Position numbers and translations under genes: made by a program
From: CAYJVB01 sp964373575
Lineage (GTDB): Archaea; Aenigmatarchaeota; Aenigmatarchaeia; CG10238-14
NCBI GenBank assembly: GCA_964373575.1
Contig: CAYJVB010000003.1
Coordinates: forward strand, 1 to 50,440
Reading direction: 5' to 3'
DNA: 50,440 nt
The notes under the pieces: generated by a model
The model's input: the letters and a program-made list of their open reading frames with translations, nothing else
Databases searched by the model: none
What the model was told of the DNA's origin: nothing
Shown here: positions 16,289-25,653 of the stretch, piece by piece
Layout: each line of letters starts with the position of its first letter
Position numbering within the stretch: position 1 is the first letter of the stretch

Positions 16289-16405
16289 ATGAAAGGGGAA
16301 AGTCGGGACATATAAAAGAATTCTACTTAGCTTATTCTCTAAATCTCATCCTAATCTTAATTATAATTTCGTGAGGTGTTAACATGACAGGGGATAGCCG
16401 GGACA
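16289..16405 (+). repeat. duplicated start module (ATG + GGGGAWAGYCGGGACA)
   Basis: GGGGAAAGTCGGGACA at 16295-16310 and GGGGATAGCCGGGACA at 16390-16405 differ at two positions, and each lies 3 nt after an ATG (16289 and 16384). In the ATG frame they read MKGESRDI-stop and MTGDSRDKIFRIFV-stop. In that frame both differences within the 16-mer fall at third codon positions (Glu/Asp and synonymous Ser). Confidence 0.55.
16373..16378 (+). promoter_or_regulatory. ribosome binding site before the ATG at 16384
   Basis: GAGGTG lies 5 nt before ATG 16384. That ATG opens a frame that stops after 14 codons, while the long downstream frame has only a TTG at 16421. The site therefore suggests that the true start is 16384 and that the frame is broken between 16384 and 16421. 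Confidence 0.6.
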
Positions 16406-17677
16406 AGATTTTTAGAATATTTGTATGATAGGATCTATTCTAAAGCTTTCACTATAATAACAACGCCACCAGAATCGAAATTTATTCCGGGTAGTGATTT
16501 TCCAAGAAAAAAGTATAGATCACAACGGCTAGAAGAGGCTTTAAGTAGCAAGTTGCCTGAAGATTTTGATTCACTTGCAGCTATGCACGTTTTTGATATA
16601 TTTACAGAAGAGGCTACAGCATTAAATGAAGCTGGAATATCGAATTTGTCAGAAATGAGCGTAAAAGCTTCAACGAATCCAAAATATTTAAGTAGGCATT
16701 ATCTACAAATAAGTAAAGGGTCTGATATACAAATTTGTTGTAGAATCCCTCATTATTTTTTACCCCAATTACGAATTATGGAAAGACTGCAAGAAGCTGG
16801 AATTCAACCACCAAGATTGCGTATAATTCAAACTACAGCTTCACAGCTTACTGAAAATTCTAAAGGGTCTGATGGGAGAAATATTAATAGAGAACTATTG
16901 ATAAGAAATTCTGCAATAGCTGTTGCATTTTTAAGAGAATTTATTGCAAAATATTACCCACAGCAAAATGACAGAGTAGAGATTGTAGATTTGCCAAGTT
17001 ATGATAACATCGTTAGAGAATTTTTTGTTTTATTGTATGGACTCATACCACAACCTCTAACTACTGAATTGAGAAAGATAGCTGAATCAAGAGGTGGAAA
17101 ACCAGACGCGTATGTAGGCAGGCACGCATTTACTTATTCACAGTTTAGCAGGGATAGAACAGTAAGTTGCGGTGGTAGAACTGAACTAGAATTTTGGAGA
17201 GCGGCAGAAAGGATTGGTTATGAAATAGAAGATAGAAGAGATGAAGTTCTAGCAAAGTTGGATGGAAATTTAAGAGGTTATTTACCATCGGTTAAAGAAA
17301 ATACAATGTTGATAGATGCGTGTGAAAAAGTTTTTATCGGTTTTGGAACTGAGCCGGGTTATTATTGTCAATCAGGAGAACCTGATTTATTCAGACGTGC
17401 TGAAGGACATAGAGATATAGATCCCTCTTATTACATTGAAAATGGAAATCATAGAAAACTGGGAAAATTGAGAAGAGAATATAGCAGGTTGATAGAAGTT
17501 ACAGGTGGTGGTTATGATGAGTTTGTTGAAAGATTTGTTGAACAGATTCCTGATAAAGACGTTGTTGAATGGTCTATTTCACGAGCCTCAAATGGAGTAT
17601 ATACGAATATTAAAGAGTGGGAGCGATATTGTGTTAAGCTATTTCAAGAAAGATTGGGATGGCCTAAATATAAGTGA
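16384..17677 (+). CDS. uncharacterised ~430-aa protein with frame disruption at its start
   Basis: The long frame runs to 17677, and its first recognisable start is TTG 16421 (418 aa). Upstream in the same frame the codons read AGTRFLEYLYDRIYSKAF without a start. ATG 16384, which has a good ribosome binding site, would enter this frame if the G-run at 16390-16393 were one nt shorter (MTGIAGTRFLEYLYDRIY). So either an extra G, a leader peptide with reinitiation, or an error separates them. The protein is soluble and mixed alpha/beta, with no motif I recognise; Cys residues cluster at ICCRIP. It lies 6 bp before the aspartate racemase gene and is probably co-transcribed with it. Confidence 0.6.
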
Positions 17678-17683
17678 TAAATA

Positions 17684-18412
17684 ATGAAAACTATTGGAAT
17701 ATTGGGTGGCATGGGACCGGAAGCTACTGTAGATTTGTATAGATGGATTGTTAAATTAACGCCGGCAAAGAAGGATCAAGATCACATACCTACAATTATA
17801 TTTAGCTATCCACAGATACCTGACAGAACACAAGCTTTGATTTATGGTGGCGAAAATCCTTTACCATATCTGATTAAAGGGGTTAGATTTTTGAAGAAAA
17901 GTGGTGCAGATTTTGTTATAATTCCGTGTAACACATCACATAAATTTCTGCCAGAAATAATGAAACAGTGTAATATTCCCATAATAAATATGATTGAAGA
18001 AACAAGAAATTTTATTGAAAGAAATTTTTCAAAAGTCAAAAAAGTTGGTTTACTGGCAACAACTGGAACTGTTAAGACTCATGTTTACCATGATGTTTTT
18101 GAGAAAAGTAAAATTGAACTTATTGTTCCGGGTGAAAATGTACAAGGGGGGAAAGTGATGGAAGCAATTTACGGAAAAGAAGGTATAAAAGCTGGTTTCA
18201 TTAATAAAAGGGTTGTGAGTTTGCTAGTTGAAGCTGCAAAACATCTTGAAAAGAAGGGAGCCGAAATAATAATAATGGGTTGTACAGAAATTCCTTTAGC
18301 TCTCACACAAAAAGATTTTCATTTACCTTTGATAAGTCCTGTTGAAATTTTGGCTAGGCATGCTGTTCAATTAGCTTTAGGAAAGAATAAAAAAATACCT
18401 GATAAAATTTAA
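17684..18412 (+). CDS. aspartate/glutamate racemase-family protein
   Basis: A two-domain Asp/Glu racemase that interconverts amino acid enantiomers without cofactor. It starts with the signature IGILGGMGPEATVDLY. The two catalytic cysteines are present: C82 in IIPCNTSH and C200 in IMGCTEIPL. At 242 aa it has the usual length. It sits between the unknown gene (6 bp upstream) and aspS (12 bp downstream), all on the plus strand, which suggests one transcript. The substrate is probably aspartate, given the motifs and the aspS neighbour, but amino acid preference cannot be read from sequence. Confidence 0.92.
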   Translation: MKTIGILGGMGPEATVDLYRWIVKLTPAKKDQDHIPTIIFSYPQIPDRTQALIYGGENPLPYLIKGVRFLKKSGADFVIIPCNTSHKFLPEIMKQCNIPIINMIEETRNFIERNFSKVKKVGLLATTGTVKTHVYHDVFEKSKIELIVPGENVQGGKVMEAIYGKEGIKAGFINKRVVSLLVEAAKHLEKKGAEIIIMGCTEIPLALTQKDFHLPLISPVEILARHAVQLALGKNKKIPDKI

Positions 18413-18424
18413 AGGGGTGTTGAA

Positions 18425-19690
18425 ATGCAAGTTAATGGATTTGTTGATGAATTAAGAGATCTTGGCGGTTTGAAATTTATCAGATTAAACACATCCAATG
18501 GATATTTACAAGTGACTGTTAAAAAGAAAGAGGCATCAGCTGAATTACTGAAGGAAGTTGAGAAAATTTCAAGGCAATCTGTAATTTCAGTTGAAGGTGA
18601 ACTTCAGAAAAACAAAGAAGCCCCTAGCGGTCAAGAGTTGATTCCAAAAAAAATCAAGATACTAACACTCGCCGAAACACCTTTGCCATTAGATCCTTCA
18701 GGAAAAACTCCAGCTGAATTAGATACAAGACTGGATTGGAGGCCTCTAGATTTACGGTCAGCTAGAAACCGAGCGATAATCAAGGTACAATCAAAAGTAG
18801 TTGAGGGTATGGAAGAGTATTTGCGAAAAGAAGGTTTTACTCAAATTTTTACACCATGTCTTATTGGAGCGGCATCGGAAGGTGGTTCTGAGGTTTTCAC
18901 TGTAAAATATTTTGACAAAGAGGCTTTCCTGAGACAAGACCCTCAGTTGCACAGGGAATTGGCTATCATTGGAGGTATACAAAAAGTATTTGATTTGGGA
19001 CCTAGCTGGAGGGCTGAACTCAGTCATACCATTAGACATACATGCGAACATAGGGGGTGTGCTGTTGAATTAGCTTATATTAAAGATGAAAGGGATACAA
19101 TGAGGGTTGAAGAGCAGTTGGTAGTTAATGTTTTTAAAAGAGTTCAGAAAGACTGCAAAGAGGAGTTAGAAGTTCTTGAAAAGAAGATTGAAATTCCAAA
19201 AACACCGTTTCCTGAGCTAACATTTCCACAGATCTATGATGTTTTGGATGAATTTGGAAAACGGTATAAAAGAGGTGTTGAGGATTATGATAGAGAGAGT
19301 GAGGTCTTATTGTGGCAACATGTGAAAAAAAAATTCAAGAGTGATTTCTTTTTTGTCAACAGGTTCCCCTTCGCGGTAAAACCTTTCTATGTAATGAAAA
19401 CAGATGAAGATCCTACATGGGCTAGAAGTGTTGACATGATTTACAAAGGTATTGAGTTGAGTTCTGGTGGACAGAGAGAACATAGACATGACAAACTCAT
19501 GATACAAGTAAAAGAAAAAGGTATGACAAAAGAGAGCGTGGAGTGGTTCACAAAATATTTCAAATATGGAGCACCTCCAATGGGTGGATTCTGCATAGGT
19601 GTAGAAAGACTGGTTATGCAGATGTTGGACATTCCTAATATCAGAGAAGTAATGCTATTTCCAAGAACACCTGAAAGATTACTACCTTGA
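18425..19690 (+). CDS. aspS: aspartyl-tRNA synthetase (divergent motif 2)
   Basis: A class IIb synthetase that charges tRNA-Asp. An N-terminal OB-fold anticodon-binding domain (about 1-100) is followed by the catalytic core: ELDTRLDWRPLDLR, motif 2 LGPSWRAELSHTIRHTCEHRG (about 196-216, quoted in part) and motif 3 GGFCIGVERLVMQML near 383. At 421 aa it has the archaeal short type without a GAD domain. The usual AQSPQLYKQ is RQDPQLHRE here, and the usual GPIFRAEEHNT is GPSWRAELSHT, so this is an unusual subgroup. A GGGGTG-like ribosome binding site lies shortly before the ATG. Confidence 0.9.
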   Translation: MQVNGFVDELRDLGGLKFIRLNTSNGYLQVTVKKKEASAELLKEVEKISRQSVISVEGELQKNKEAPSGQELIPKKIKILTLAETPLPLDPSGKTPAELDTRLDWRPLDLRSARNRAIIKVQSKVVEGMEEYLRKEGFTQIFTPCLIGAASEGGSEVFTVKYFDKEAFLRQDPQLHRELAIIGGIQKVFDLGPSWRAELSHTIRHTCEHRGCAVELAYIKDERDTMRVEEQLVVNVFKRVQKDCKEELEVLEKKIEIPKTPFPELTFPQIYDVLDEFGKRYKRGVEDYDRESEVLLWQHVKKKFKSDFFFVNRFPFAVKPFYVMKTDEDPTWARSVDMIYKGIELSSGGQREHRHDKLMIQVKEKGMTKESVEWFTKYFKYGAPPMGGFCIGVERLVMQMLDIPNIREVMLFPRTPERLLP

Positions 19691-19736
19691 GATGGATTTA
19701 TATCCTTTATCCTCTATTTCTAATAAAGGGGATTCA

Positions 19737-19853
19737 TTGGCAGGAATAGAATTGTACCAAGAATTATTAGAAACCGCGAAATCGTTATTAGCCAAAATTG
19801 ATCTGGGATATGATATTTTAGTGGAGGCAGTGAGGAAAAAAACCCTTCTTTAG
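19737..19853 (+). CDS. possible small protein (38 aa)
   Basis: A TTG start (19737) preceded by AAAGGGGAT opens a 38-codon frame, LAGIELYQELLETAKSLLAK continuing to VRKKTLL. It would be an amphipathic helical peptide. A TATA-like TTTATAT lies about 35-40 nt upstream. It may be a small gene or the start of a decayed one. I cannot assign a function. Confidence 0.35.
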   Translation: MAGIELYQELLETAKSLLAKIDLGYDILVEAVRKKTLL

Positions 19854-19861
19854 ATACTACC

Positions 19862-20119
19862 ATGAAGATTGGACCATCAGATAGAGAAAGAAGGAGGAGC
19901 AATATAGATCGCGTAGGTATCCTGAAGATATACGATGTTGAGTTTGCTGGAACTTATAGAAGGACTTTTGATATTAACGATCCTTGGGTTTTTTATAGAG
20001 ATCTGAGAATTGAATTGGCAGGAAGACTTGTCGTGCCACTTGAGAAAATCGGGTTGTCTTTTGCTTTAATTGGTGGTTCCCAATCTTATGATCGAATAAC
20101 AGTTTACTTGTTAAAGTAA
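19862..20119 (+). CDS. small hypothetical protein (85 aa)
   Basis: An 85-aa protein with a strongly basic N-terminus (DRERRRSNIDR), then predicted strands (VGILKIYDVEFAGTY, LSFALIGG, ITVYLLK) around one helix. There is no signal peptide or membrane helix, and I do not recognise a family. It starts 8 bp after the preceding 38-codon frame and ends 114 bp before the large surface-protein gene. Support is limited to composition, spacing and a clean ATG. Confidence 0.45.
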   Translation: MKIGPSDRERRRSNIDRVGILKIYDVEFAGTYRRTFDINDPWVFYRDLRIELAGRLVVPLEKIGLSFALIGGSQSYDRITVYLLK

Positions 20120-20233
20120 TAACCGTTTGAGATTTAGATCTTGGAAACTCGAATACTTGAGATCAAAACTCTCTACTGATATCAAATACAAAAACAATAT
20201 TTATAGCTTTTCCAATATTATAGACAGGATTTC

Positions 20234-23200
20234 ATGAAAATACTTGAGGTTTTGTCTGCCATTTTTGTTATTGTAGGCTTCACAGCCTTGTTAATGTTAG
20301 CAAAAGCAGAAATTCAAAGTTCTCCATTGAAGCAGTTCAACATAACGCCGGAAATACTAAGACTTAACTGGACGAATGATTACAGCGGCAATATCACACT
20401 AAAATCTAATGCCACAAACCAGAGCTGGGTCTTAATTCAGGTTTTAAATGATACAAGTGGGTTGTCAGAGAATTACACACAATCAAACAGCCTAACTGAT
20501 TGTCAAAGTGGAAATTTGAAACTGATGGTTAGAAATACCACTCATGCAACAGGAAATTACCAAAACGTATCAAACGGTACAAATGTTGATGTCAGGGTTG
20601 TAAATACAAACTTTCTCTGCAAACCTGGTCGTTATAGTACAGCAACTTTCACTTTAAGAAATGTGACACAGACCAATGAAACTGCCAATGCCACAATATA
20701 TTTAGATGCACCTATAGCGACATTCAATACATTAACTGCATCTACAGGAATTGGCAGCTTTGGGGGAAGTATGTCTGTAAATGCCACAGAGTATCATTCC
20801 TATTTCTTTGATACAAGCAATATCACAAATGCCACAAGTGTTGTCATAAACATGAGTGGATGGTCGTCCTCACAAGATATTGATGTTTTCTTGTTTGACA
20901 ATTCTTCGTCACCATTATTGCAGTCCAAATCCATCAATAAAACTTCTTCAAATGAATACTTGATTTTTAATTATCTGCCATCAACAGCAAAGATGTGGGA
21001 AATAAGGGTTTATGGAAATTCAACTTCTGCTATTTCTTATAATGCTAACATTTTATTTTCAGGACTCAATGCAACCAATAGCTCTAATGCTAACCAACAA
21101 TTTGGTTTGATCGATTTGGGTATAAAGAATGCTAGCACTGTGACAAACTTCAACATAACATTAAGAAATGAGGCTAACTTGACACATACAGTTGTTGAAG
21201 AAAAGGAAATTTATTATGTCAAAAGATTTGGTGGCATCGGGGCAAATAATTTCTCAGTAATTATTCCAGATTCATCAATAGTAAGGAAAGTTTCTGTTAG
21301 CCTTAATTGGACAGGAGGAAGTAACTATTCTTTCAATTTAATAAACACCACCGGAAATATTGTTTTGATCTCTCCTCTCAATGGCTCATACAGACTTGCA
21401 AATGTTACAGGAGCGAATCAGGAATTGTGGAATGAGACAACTAGTGCTGATAGTGTTGCGGGTGCTTGGAGATTACAGATTCTCAACAATACAAATGATA
21501 CAGTTACTTATAATGCTACTGTCTTTGCTTATGTCACTGCATCCAGCTGGCTCTCTTCCAACTTTTCATCTATGACATTCAATAGGACTGGTAATCTCAA
21601 TTTTACTAGAGATGCTACAATCAACCTCACTGTGCCTAACAACTCCATAGACGGATTTTATGAGGGGTCAATAAGATATGTTGATGGTAATAGGGCTGGA
21701 ATAAGTGTTCCATTCAAAATCAATGTAACTGCACCTGTTGTAGCTGTTAACGGTACTCTGAATTCCAAAATAATTACTATCGATGAGGACATAGATGCTA
21801 ATATAACGAGAACTTTATTCTTTGAGGTGAACAATAGCGGTTCAATTGATGCTGTGACAACATTTCTAAATTCATCTGATAAATTATCCTGTTTGTCTGG
21901 GAGTTGTTCTGGATATAATGGTTCTCTTTCATTCAATAGCACTTCTTTACTCTCGAAACAAAGTTCACAGTTAATAAGAGTTCAAGTTGGGTTTAACAGT
22001 TCAATGCCAACTGGAGTCTATGAAGGGTGGGTATACATTAATGCAACTAATGATACTGTAGCTCTTAGCTCCCATCCGTATAATTCATTTAACATTACTG
22101 TGAGGTTAAACTTAACCAGCAACATTTCAGTTGAGATGCTTGAGATAAAGTCGTTATTGGGTAGTATTGTTACAAGGAACTCGAGTGCTGAAAATGTCAC
22201 TGTAAGATTCAGGCTTAATTATATAAACTCAACAGAGATTGAGGCGCAAAATACTTTGAATACGTCCAACTTATCTCTCTGGCTTGTTGGGAGAAATGTA
22301 TCATCTTTCAGAGTCCCGACAACTGGAAACCTCACACTGTTCAACGGAACAAATCCTTTGTACAACGGAGGTGATTATGAGGTTAATGCTACAATACCGG
22401 CCGATACTGTTGGTGGATTTTATGAATTTCATCTCGCTGCAACCTACACAAAAAGCACAACATATACTGGTGAAGGTACTAATCTGACTTTCCTTGTTAA
22501 TAATACTGGTTTACTCATGAGCTCAAATGTATCGGGATGTAGTTTCGATAGCTCTTGCTCAACATCTTTAAGTGTCAGCAATAGTTCGACTACTACAGTT
22601 TACGTAAATGCAAGTAATTTTGGAAATATTCCTGCATCGTCAGTGACGCTAACATATAGTGAAAGTTGTGATGGCTATTCATTATCAAATCCTTCTGCAA
22701 CAAGTGCATGTTCAGCAGGTACACTCAGTGGATCAACTGCTACAATATCACCAGCAGCAAACACTACTGCCTGCATTGTATCATGGGTTATTACGGCAAA
22801 TAGTTCAGCGAATTCTGCGTGCACTGGAAGAATTAGTGGGTCGTCAAATGTATGGTATAATCCAAATGGTATTAATATCAGTATTACGGTCACAGCATCG
22901 GGATCTTCAAGTTCTTCATCCACATCTGGAAGCGGTGCAGCATCGCCTATTGCAACAACATCAACTACGCTCACCAGCAGCCCTCCTGTTTATCTAGAAT
23001 TCTCCTCCTATCCTGCTATAGTGAGTGTTGAACAAGCGAATAACACAACTGTAAATATAACTGTTAAAAATATCAATAATACTGTCGGCCAAACTTTAAC
23101 ATTGACGGTTGAAGACATTAACGCGTCATGGTATTCAATCAACCCAAGCACAGAAGTGAAAATTGCACCTACGAATACAACTACTTACACAGTAAAGTTT

Positions 23201-23791
23201 ATTGTTCCTAACGGAACTCAAATAAAAGACTATCCTGGTAAACTAAAAGCAACAAGCAATTACACAAATCTTACACAGAATTTTGTCTTGAAGGTGACAC
23301 CTGGTCAGGAATTGAAGGGTGATATTGACAAAGATATAGATGACTGGGAGACAAAAATTACGAATCTCGAAAAAGAAATCAATACATCAAAAAGCAAGAA
23401 ATTAAATGTTAGTGACATCGAAGTTAAATTTGCTGATTTGAAAAACAAGTTTGTCCAGGTAAAATCGCTCAAACAAAATGGAGATTATAGAGGTGCATTT
23501 GATCTGTTGAAAGAACTTGACAGCCTTTTTGATGATACATCGACATTACTTCAACAAGCTAAACAAGCTAACAAACCATCTTTATGGTCTTACTTGAAAT
23601 GGGGCCTTGTTGTCTTAGCTATAATTGGTGTTTCTGTAATAGCCTTTCTCTTCTGGCCTCAAGGGGGATATAATCCAAATAAAGGTTATACGCCCCAGCC
23701 AAAAGAAAAGGAAGACCTCAAGAAAAAGATAGAAGATAATTATGAGAAGCTGAAAGAGAAGTGGAAGGATATTAAAAACGAGGATAAATGA
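20234..23791 (+). CDS. giant secreted, N-glycosylation-rich surface protein with C-terminal anchor
   Basis: A probable S-layer or cell-surface protein of 1185 aa. A signal peptide covers about 1-27 (AIFVIVGFTALLMLAKAEI). The ectodomain consists of repeated beta-sandwich-like segments (CARDB/NEW3-type, COG1361-like) with an extreme density of N-x-S/T sequons. A Ser/Gly-rich linker lies near 895-915. Close to the membrane is a helical segment (about 1030-1110), then one membrane helix (WGLVVLAIIGVSVIAFLFWP) and a Lys/Glu-rich cytoplasmic tail of about 40 residues. There is no LPEF sorting motif, so it is anchored by its helix. A TATA-like ATATTTATAG lies about 30 nt upstream. Confidence 0.85.
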   Translation: MKILEVLSAIFVIVGFTALLMLAKAEIQSSPLKQFNITPEILRLNWTNDYSGNITLKSNATNQSWVLIQVLNDTSGLSENYTQSNSLTDCQSGNLKLMVRNTTHATGNYQNVSNGTNVDVRVVNTNFLCKPGRYSTATFTLRNVTQTNETANATIYLDAPIATFNTLTASTGIGSFGGSMSVNATEYHSYFFDTSNITNATSVVINMSGWSSSQDIDVFLFDNSSSPLLQSKSINKTSSNEYLIFNYLPSTAKMWEIRVYGNSTSAISYNANILFSGLNATNSSNANQQFGLIDLGIKNASTVTNFNITLRNEANLTHTVVEEKEIYYVKRFGGIGANNFSVIIPDSSIVRKVSVSLNWTGGSNYSFNLINTTGNIVLISPLNGSYRLANVTGANQELWNETTSADSVAGAWRLQILNNTNDTVTYNATVFAYVTASSWLSSNFSSMTFNRTGNLNFTRDATINLTVPNNSIDGFYEGSIRYVDGNRAGISVPFKINVTAPVVAVNGTLNSKIITIDEDIDANITRTLFFEVNNSGSIDAVTTFLNSSDKLSCLSGSCSGYNGSLSFNSTSLLSKQSSQLIRVQVGFNSSMPTGVYEGWVYINATNDTVALSSHPYNSFNITVRLNLTSNISVEMLEIKSLLGSIVTRNSSAENVTVRFRLNYINSTEIEAQNTLNTSNLSLWLVGRNVSSFRVPTTGNLTLFNGTNPLYNGGDYEVNATIPADTVGGFYEFHLAATYTKSTTYTGEGTNLTFLVNNTGLLMSSNVSGCSFDSSCSTSLSVSNSSTTTVYVNASNFGNIPASSVTLTYSESCDGYSLSNPSATSACSAGTLSGSTATISPAANTTACIVSWVITANSSANSACTGRISGSSNVWYNPNGINISITVTASGSSSSSSTSGSGAASPIATTSTTLTSSPPVYLEFSSYPAIVSVEQANNTTVNITVKNINNTVGQTLTLTVEDINASWYSINPSTEVKIAPTNTTTYTVKFIVPNGTQIKDYPGKLKATSNYTNLTQNFVLKVTPGQELKGDIDKDIDDWETKITNLEKEINTSKSKKLNVSDIEVKFADLKNKFVQVKSLKQNGDYRGAFDLLKELDSLFDDTSTLLQQAKQANKPSLWSYLKWGLVVLAIIGVSVIAFLFWPQGGYNPNKGYTPQPKEKEDLKKKIEDNYEKLKEKWKDIKNEDK

Positions 23792-23807
23792 TTACTCTGA
23801 CCTAAAA

Positions 23808-24167
23808 CTAAATTTCCAAATAACACTGATGATTGGTATTCTTCAATTCATCTAGCAAGTTGTTCTCTCTTACTTTTCTGCAAATTCTGCAGACTTTCGA
23901 TCCAACAATTTTTTTATCATGATTTTGATTGATTAAATCATTGACTATATCGTTAATAATGGGCATGATTTCAGGATGTTTTTCTATCGATCTAACTTTT
24001 AGTCCACGTGATTCTTTTATATACTGAGAAACAGCTGGTTGCGTAATGCCCAATAAATCTGCTACTTCTTTTTGCGTCAAATCATGGGTATCAATTAATT
24101 CTTTCGTAATAATAGATCTGAATGAAGGTAACACTTCACTTGCTATAACCTCACAAAATGATCTCAT
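23808..24167 (-). CDS. XRE-type transcriptional regulator (COG2522-like)
   Basis: A 119-aa DNA-binding protein. The helix-turn-helix is clear at about residues 29-50: LTQKEVADLLGITQPAVSQYI. A conserved N-terminal part (CEVIASEVLPSFRSIITKEL) and a C-terminal KVCRICRKVRENNLLDEL with C93, C96, H113 and C115 could form a metal or redox site, as in predicted archaeal regulators of this group. It is convergent with the surface-protein gene, 16 bp away, and lies 57 bp downstream of the Dph6-type gene. The target genes are unknown. Confidence 0.85.
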   Translation of the reverse strand: MRSFCEVIASEVLPSFRSIITKELIDTHDLTQKEVADLLGITQPAVSQYIKESRGLKVRSIEKHPEIMPIINDIVNDLINQNHDKKIVGSKVCRICRKVRENNLLDELKNTNHQCYLEI

Positions 24168-24224
24168 AGATAAAAATTAGATAGGTAGACTTAAATATAT
24201 AACTCTGTTATAATTTCAGAAAAA

Positions 24225-24917
24225 TCAAGTAGTCTGTTTTTCAACCAATCTCGCGTTCTTAACATTAAGATAGCCGCTGCCTGTCCTTTCATCCCAGAAC
24301 TTTTCACTATCTAATATTTCAATTTTTTTCCTGAATGGGGGTGCATCTAAAGTTAGCGTATCGTAACTTCCCCCTTCTCCACCCACGTGAAAACCATGCT
24401 TCTCACTTAATCTTTGTAATTCATTTAAAACAGGTAGGTCTAATTTTCTTCCAAGCCACTCTTCTGTCAAACCATCAGTTGCAACATTCGTTATCCTTAT
24501 ATCAAATCCTTCCATGACAGCTTCTCTCATCAATTCAAAATGATCCATATCAGCATGCGGAACAATAACATCTTTCCCATATTTCTTCGCCAGTTTCCTT
24601 ATCGTGTTTATTTGCGTTTTTTGCAGACCGACACCACCCAAAAGCAAAGCTTCAACGTCTAAGTCTTTTATCACGTCTTCAAGTTCTTCCGTTTCTTTTT
24701 CCGGTCCAATACCTTCACTTCTAACAAAATGCAAAGGAATATTCAATGATTCAGATGATAGCTTAGTCCATTCAACAGTAGGATAATGCCATAAATATGC
24801 TTCAGTATTCCTTGGCTTAACAGCAATCAAGGCTTTTACATCCCATCCTCTCTTCATAGCCTCATACAAAGCCATAGTTGAGTCTTTTCCACCTGAAAAC
24901 ATTATTCCTACTTTCAT
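24225..24917 (-). CDS. diphthine--ammonia ligase (Dph6-type ATP pyrophosphatase)
   Basis: Catalyses the last step of diphthamide synthesis on elongation factor 2, amidating diphthine with ATP and ammonia. An N-type ATP pyrophosphatase PP-loop SGGKDST (residues 8-14) is clear. Further marks are LWHYPTVEWTKL, LGGVGLQKTQINTIRKLAKKYG and the C-terminal GEGGSYDTLTLDAP, typical of the COG2102 family. At 230 aa the length is normal for archaea. It has an archaeal housekeeping role in the cytoplasm. The neighbouring regulator on the same strand may simply be adjacent. Confidence 0.9.
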   Translation of the reverse strand: MKVGIMFSGGKDSTMALYEAMKRGWDVKALIAVKPRNTEAYLWHYPTVEWTKLSSESLNIPLHFVRSEGIGPEKETEELEDVIKDLDVEALLLGGVGLQKTQINTIRKLAKKYGKDVIVPHADMDHFELMREAVMEGFDIRITNVATDGLTEEWLGRKLDLPVLNELQRLSEKHGFHVGGEGGSYDTLTLDAPPFRKKIEILDSEKFWDERTGSGYLNVKNARLVEKQTT

Positions 24918-25050
24918 GAAATCACTTAATATCTATATGAGATAATATTTTAAGCTTTAATGTGAAAGAAATTAATGCCAATATAACAGCCTTCGAAAAA
25001 AATATAATATAATCCCTCGAGGATAGCATAAACTTAAATTGGATTTAAAC

Positions 25051-25060
25051 TTTTAATATT
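25051..25060 (+). promoter_or_regulatory. TATA box, leaderless gene at 25083
   Basis: TTTTAATATT is centred about 27 nt before the ATG at 25083, and no ribosome binding site precedes the start. Confidence 0.6.
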
Positions 25061-25082
25061 TACTAATTGCTATAATTATAAT

Positions 25083-25553
25083 ATGAAAGATGTTAAAAAA
25101 TCTTATGGTATACTGAAGAAAAAATTTGGACTTCCTACATATAAAGAATTAACAACAGAATTTGGGTTACATATCCACGATGAGGATACTACATTGCATG
25201 AATGTGTTGACTGCATAGTACAGCATGTCGAGGATATTGCTAAAGTGCTGGAATCTATTATTTTTGTTGATTCTGGTAGTCCGCCTTCTCATCTATACCA
25301 GGCTAAAATGCTTAGAGAGAAGGATATAGACACTTTTGATTTATTCAAAAAATTGATGACTATTTATTGGAAAGGGAGGACGGTCGAAACTGTGGCTAAT
25401 GATAAGGAGATGGCTGAATTTGTTAAAAAAGTTTTTAAGGAATGGAAGAATGGGCTGAAGGGGGATGTAGTAGAAGTGTGGAAAATTTTTGAAGAGGAAT
25501 GGCAAAACGCCAAGTTAAGGGAGATTTCATCGGCAGTTAATTATTTTGGTTAA
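25083..25553 (+). CDS. uncharacterised helical protein (156 aa)
   Basis: An all-helical soluble protein. The N-terminal half carries IHDEDTTLHECVDCIVQHVEDIAKVLESI, with His, Asp, Glu and Cys residues spaced along helices that could bind a metal. The C-terminal half (DLFKKLMTIYWKGRTVETVANDKEMAEFVKKVFKEWKNGLK) is a further helical bundle. I do not recognise a named family, though the features resemble small conserved archaeal proteins of unknown function. The upstream TATA box supports expression as a leaderless mRNA. It is convergent with the transposase remnant downstream. Confidence 0.6.
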   Translation: MKDVKKSYGILKKKFGLPTYKELTTEFGLHIHDEDTTLHECVDCIVQHVEDIAKVLESIIFVDSGSPPSHLYQAKMLREKDIDTFDLFKKLMTIYWKGRTVETVANDKEMAEFVKKVFKEWKNGLKGDVVEVWKIFEEEWQNAKLREISSAVNYFG

Positions 25554-25653
25554 AGTTTAAAAGCCCCTCTCATACTCAAATTTCAAGACTAATTTCGAAT
25601 TTTTTATTTTATACCAAATTCCAACCCAACTAAAGCTCCCAATACACCTTGTA

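Larger units (their letters stand above)
15742..16383. other. 642-bp patch of gene remnants
   Basis: No intact gene is evident. It contains an Lrp/AsnC regulator remnant (minus strand, 15799-15951), a plus-strand coding fragment without a start (15978-16175), and a short ATG module (16289-16310) that resembles the start of the next gene. Coding-looking pieces in different orientations suggest decay or rearrangement. Confidence 0.6.

Noticed and set aside
16126..16311. 61-codon minus-strand frame ending in a hydrophobic stretch
   Set aside because: It overlaps the plus-strand coding fragment at 15978-16175, its ATG lies within the duplicated GGGG...CGGGACA module, and no family resemblance or convincing promoter was seen.
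22659..22997. 112-codon frame inside the giant surface protein
   Set aside because: Gln/His/Leu-rich low-complexity reading caused by the Ser/Asn/Thr codons of the surface protein in another frame.
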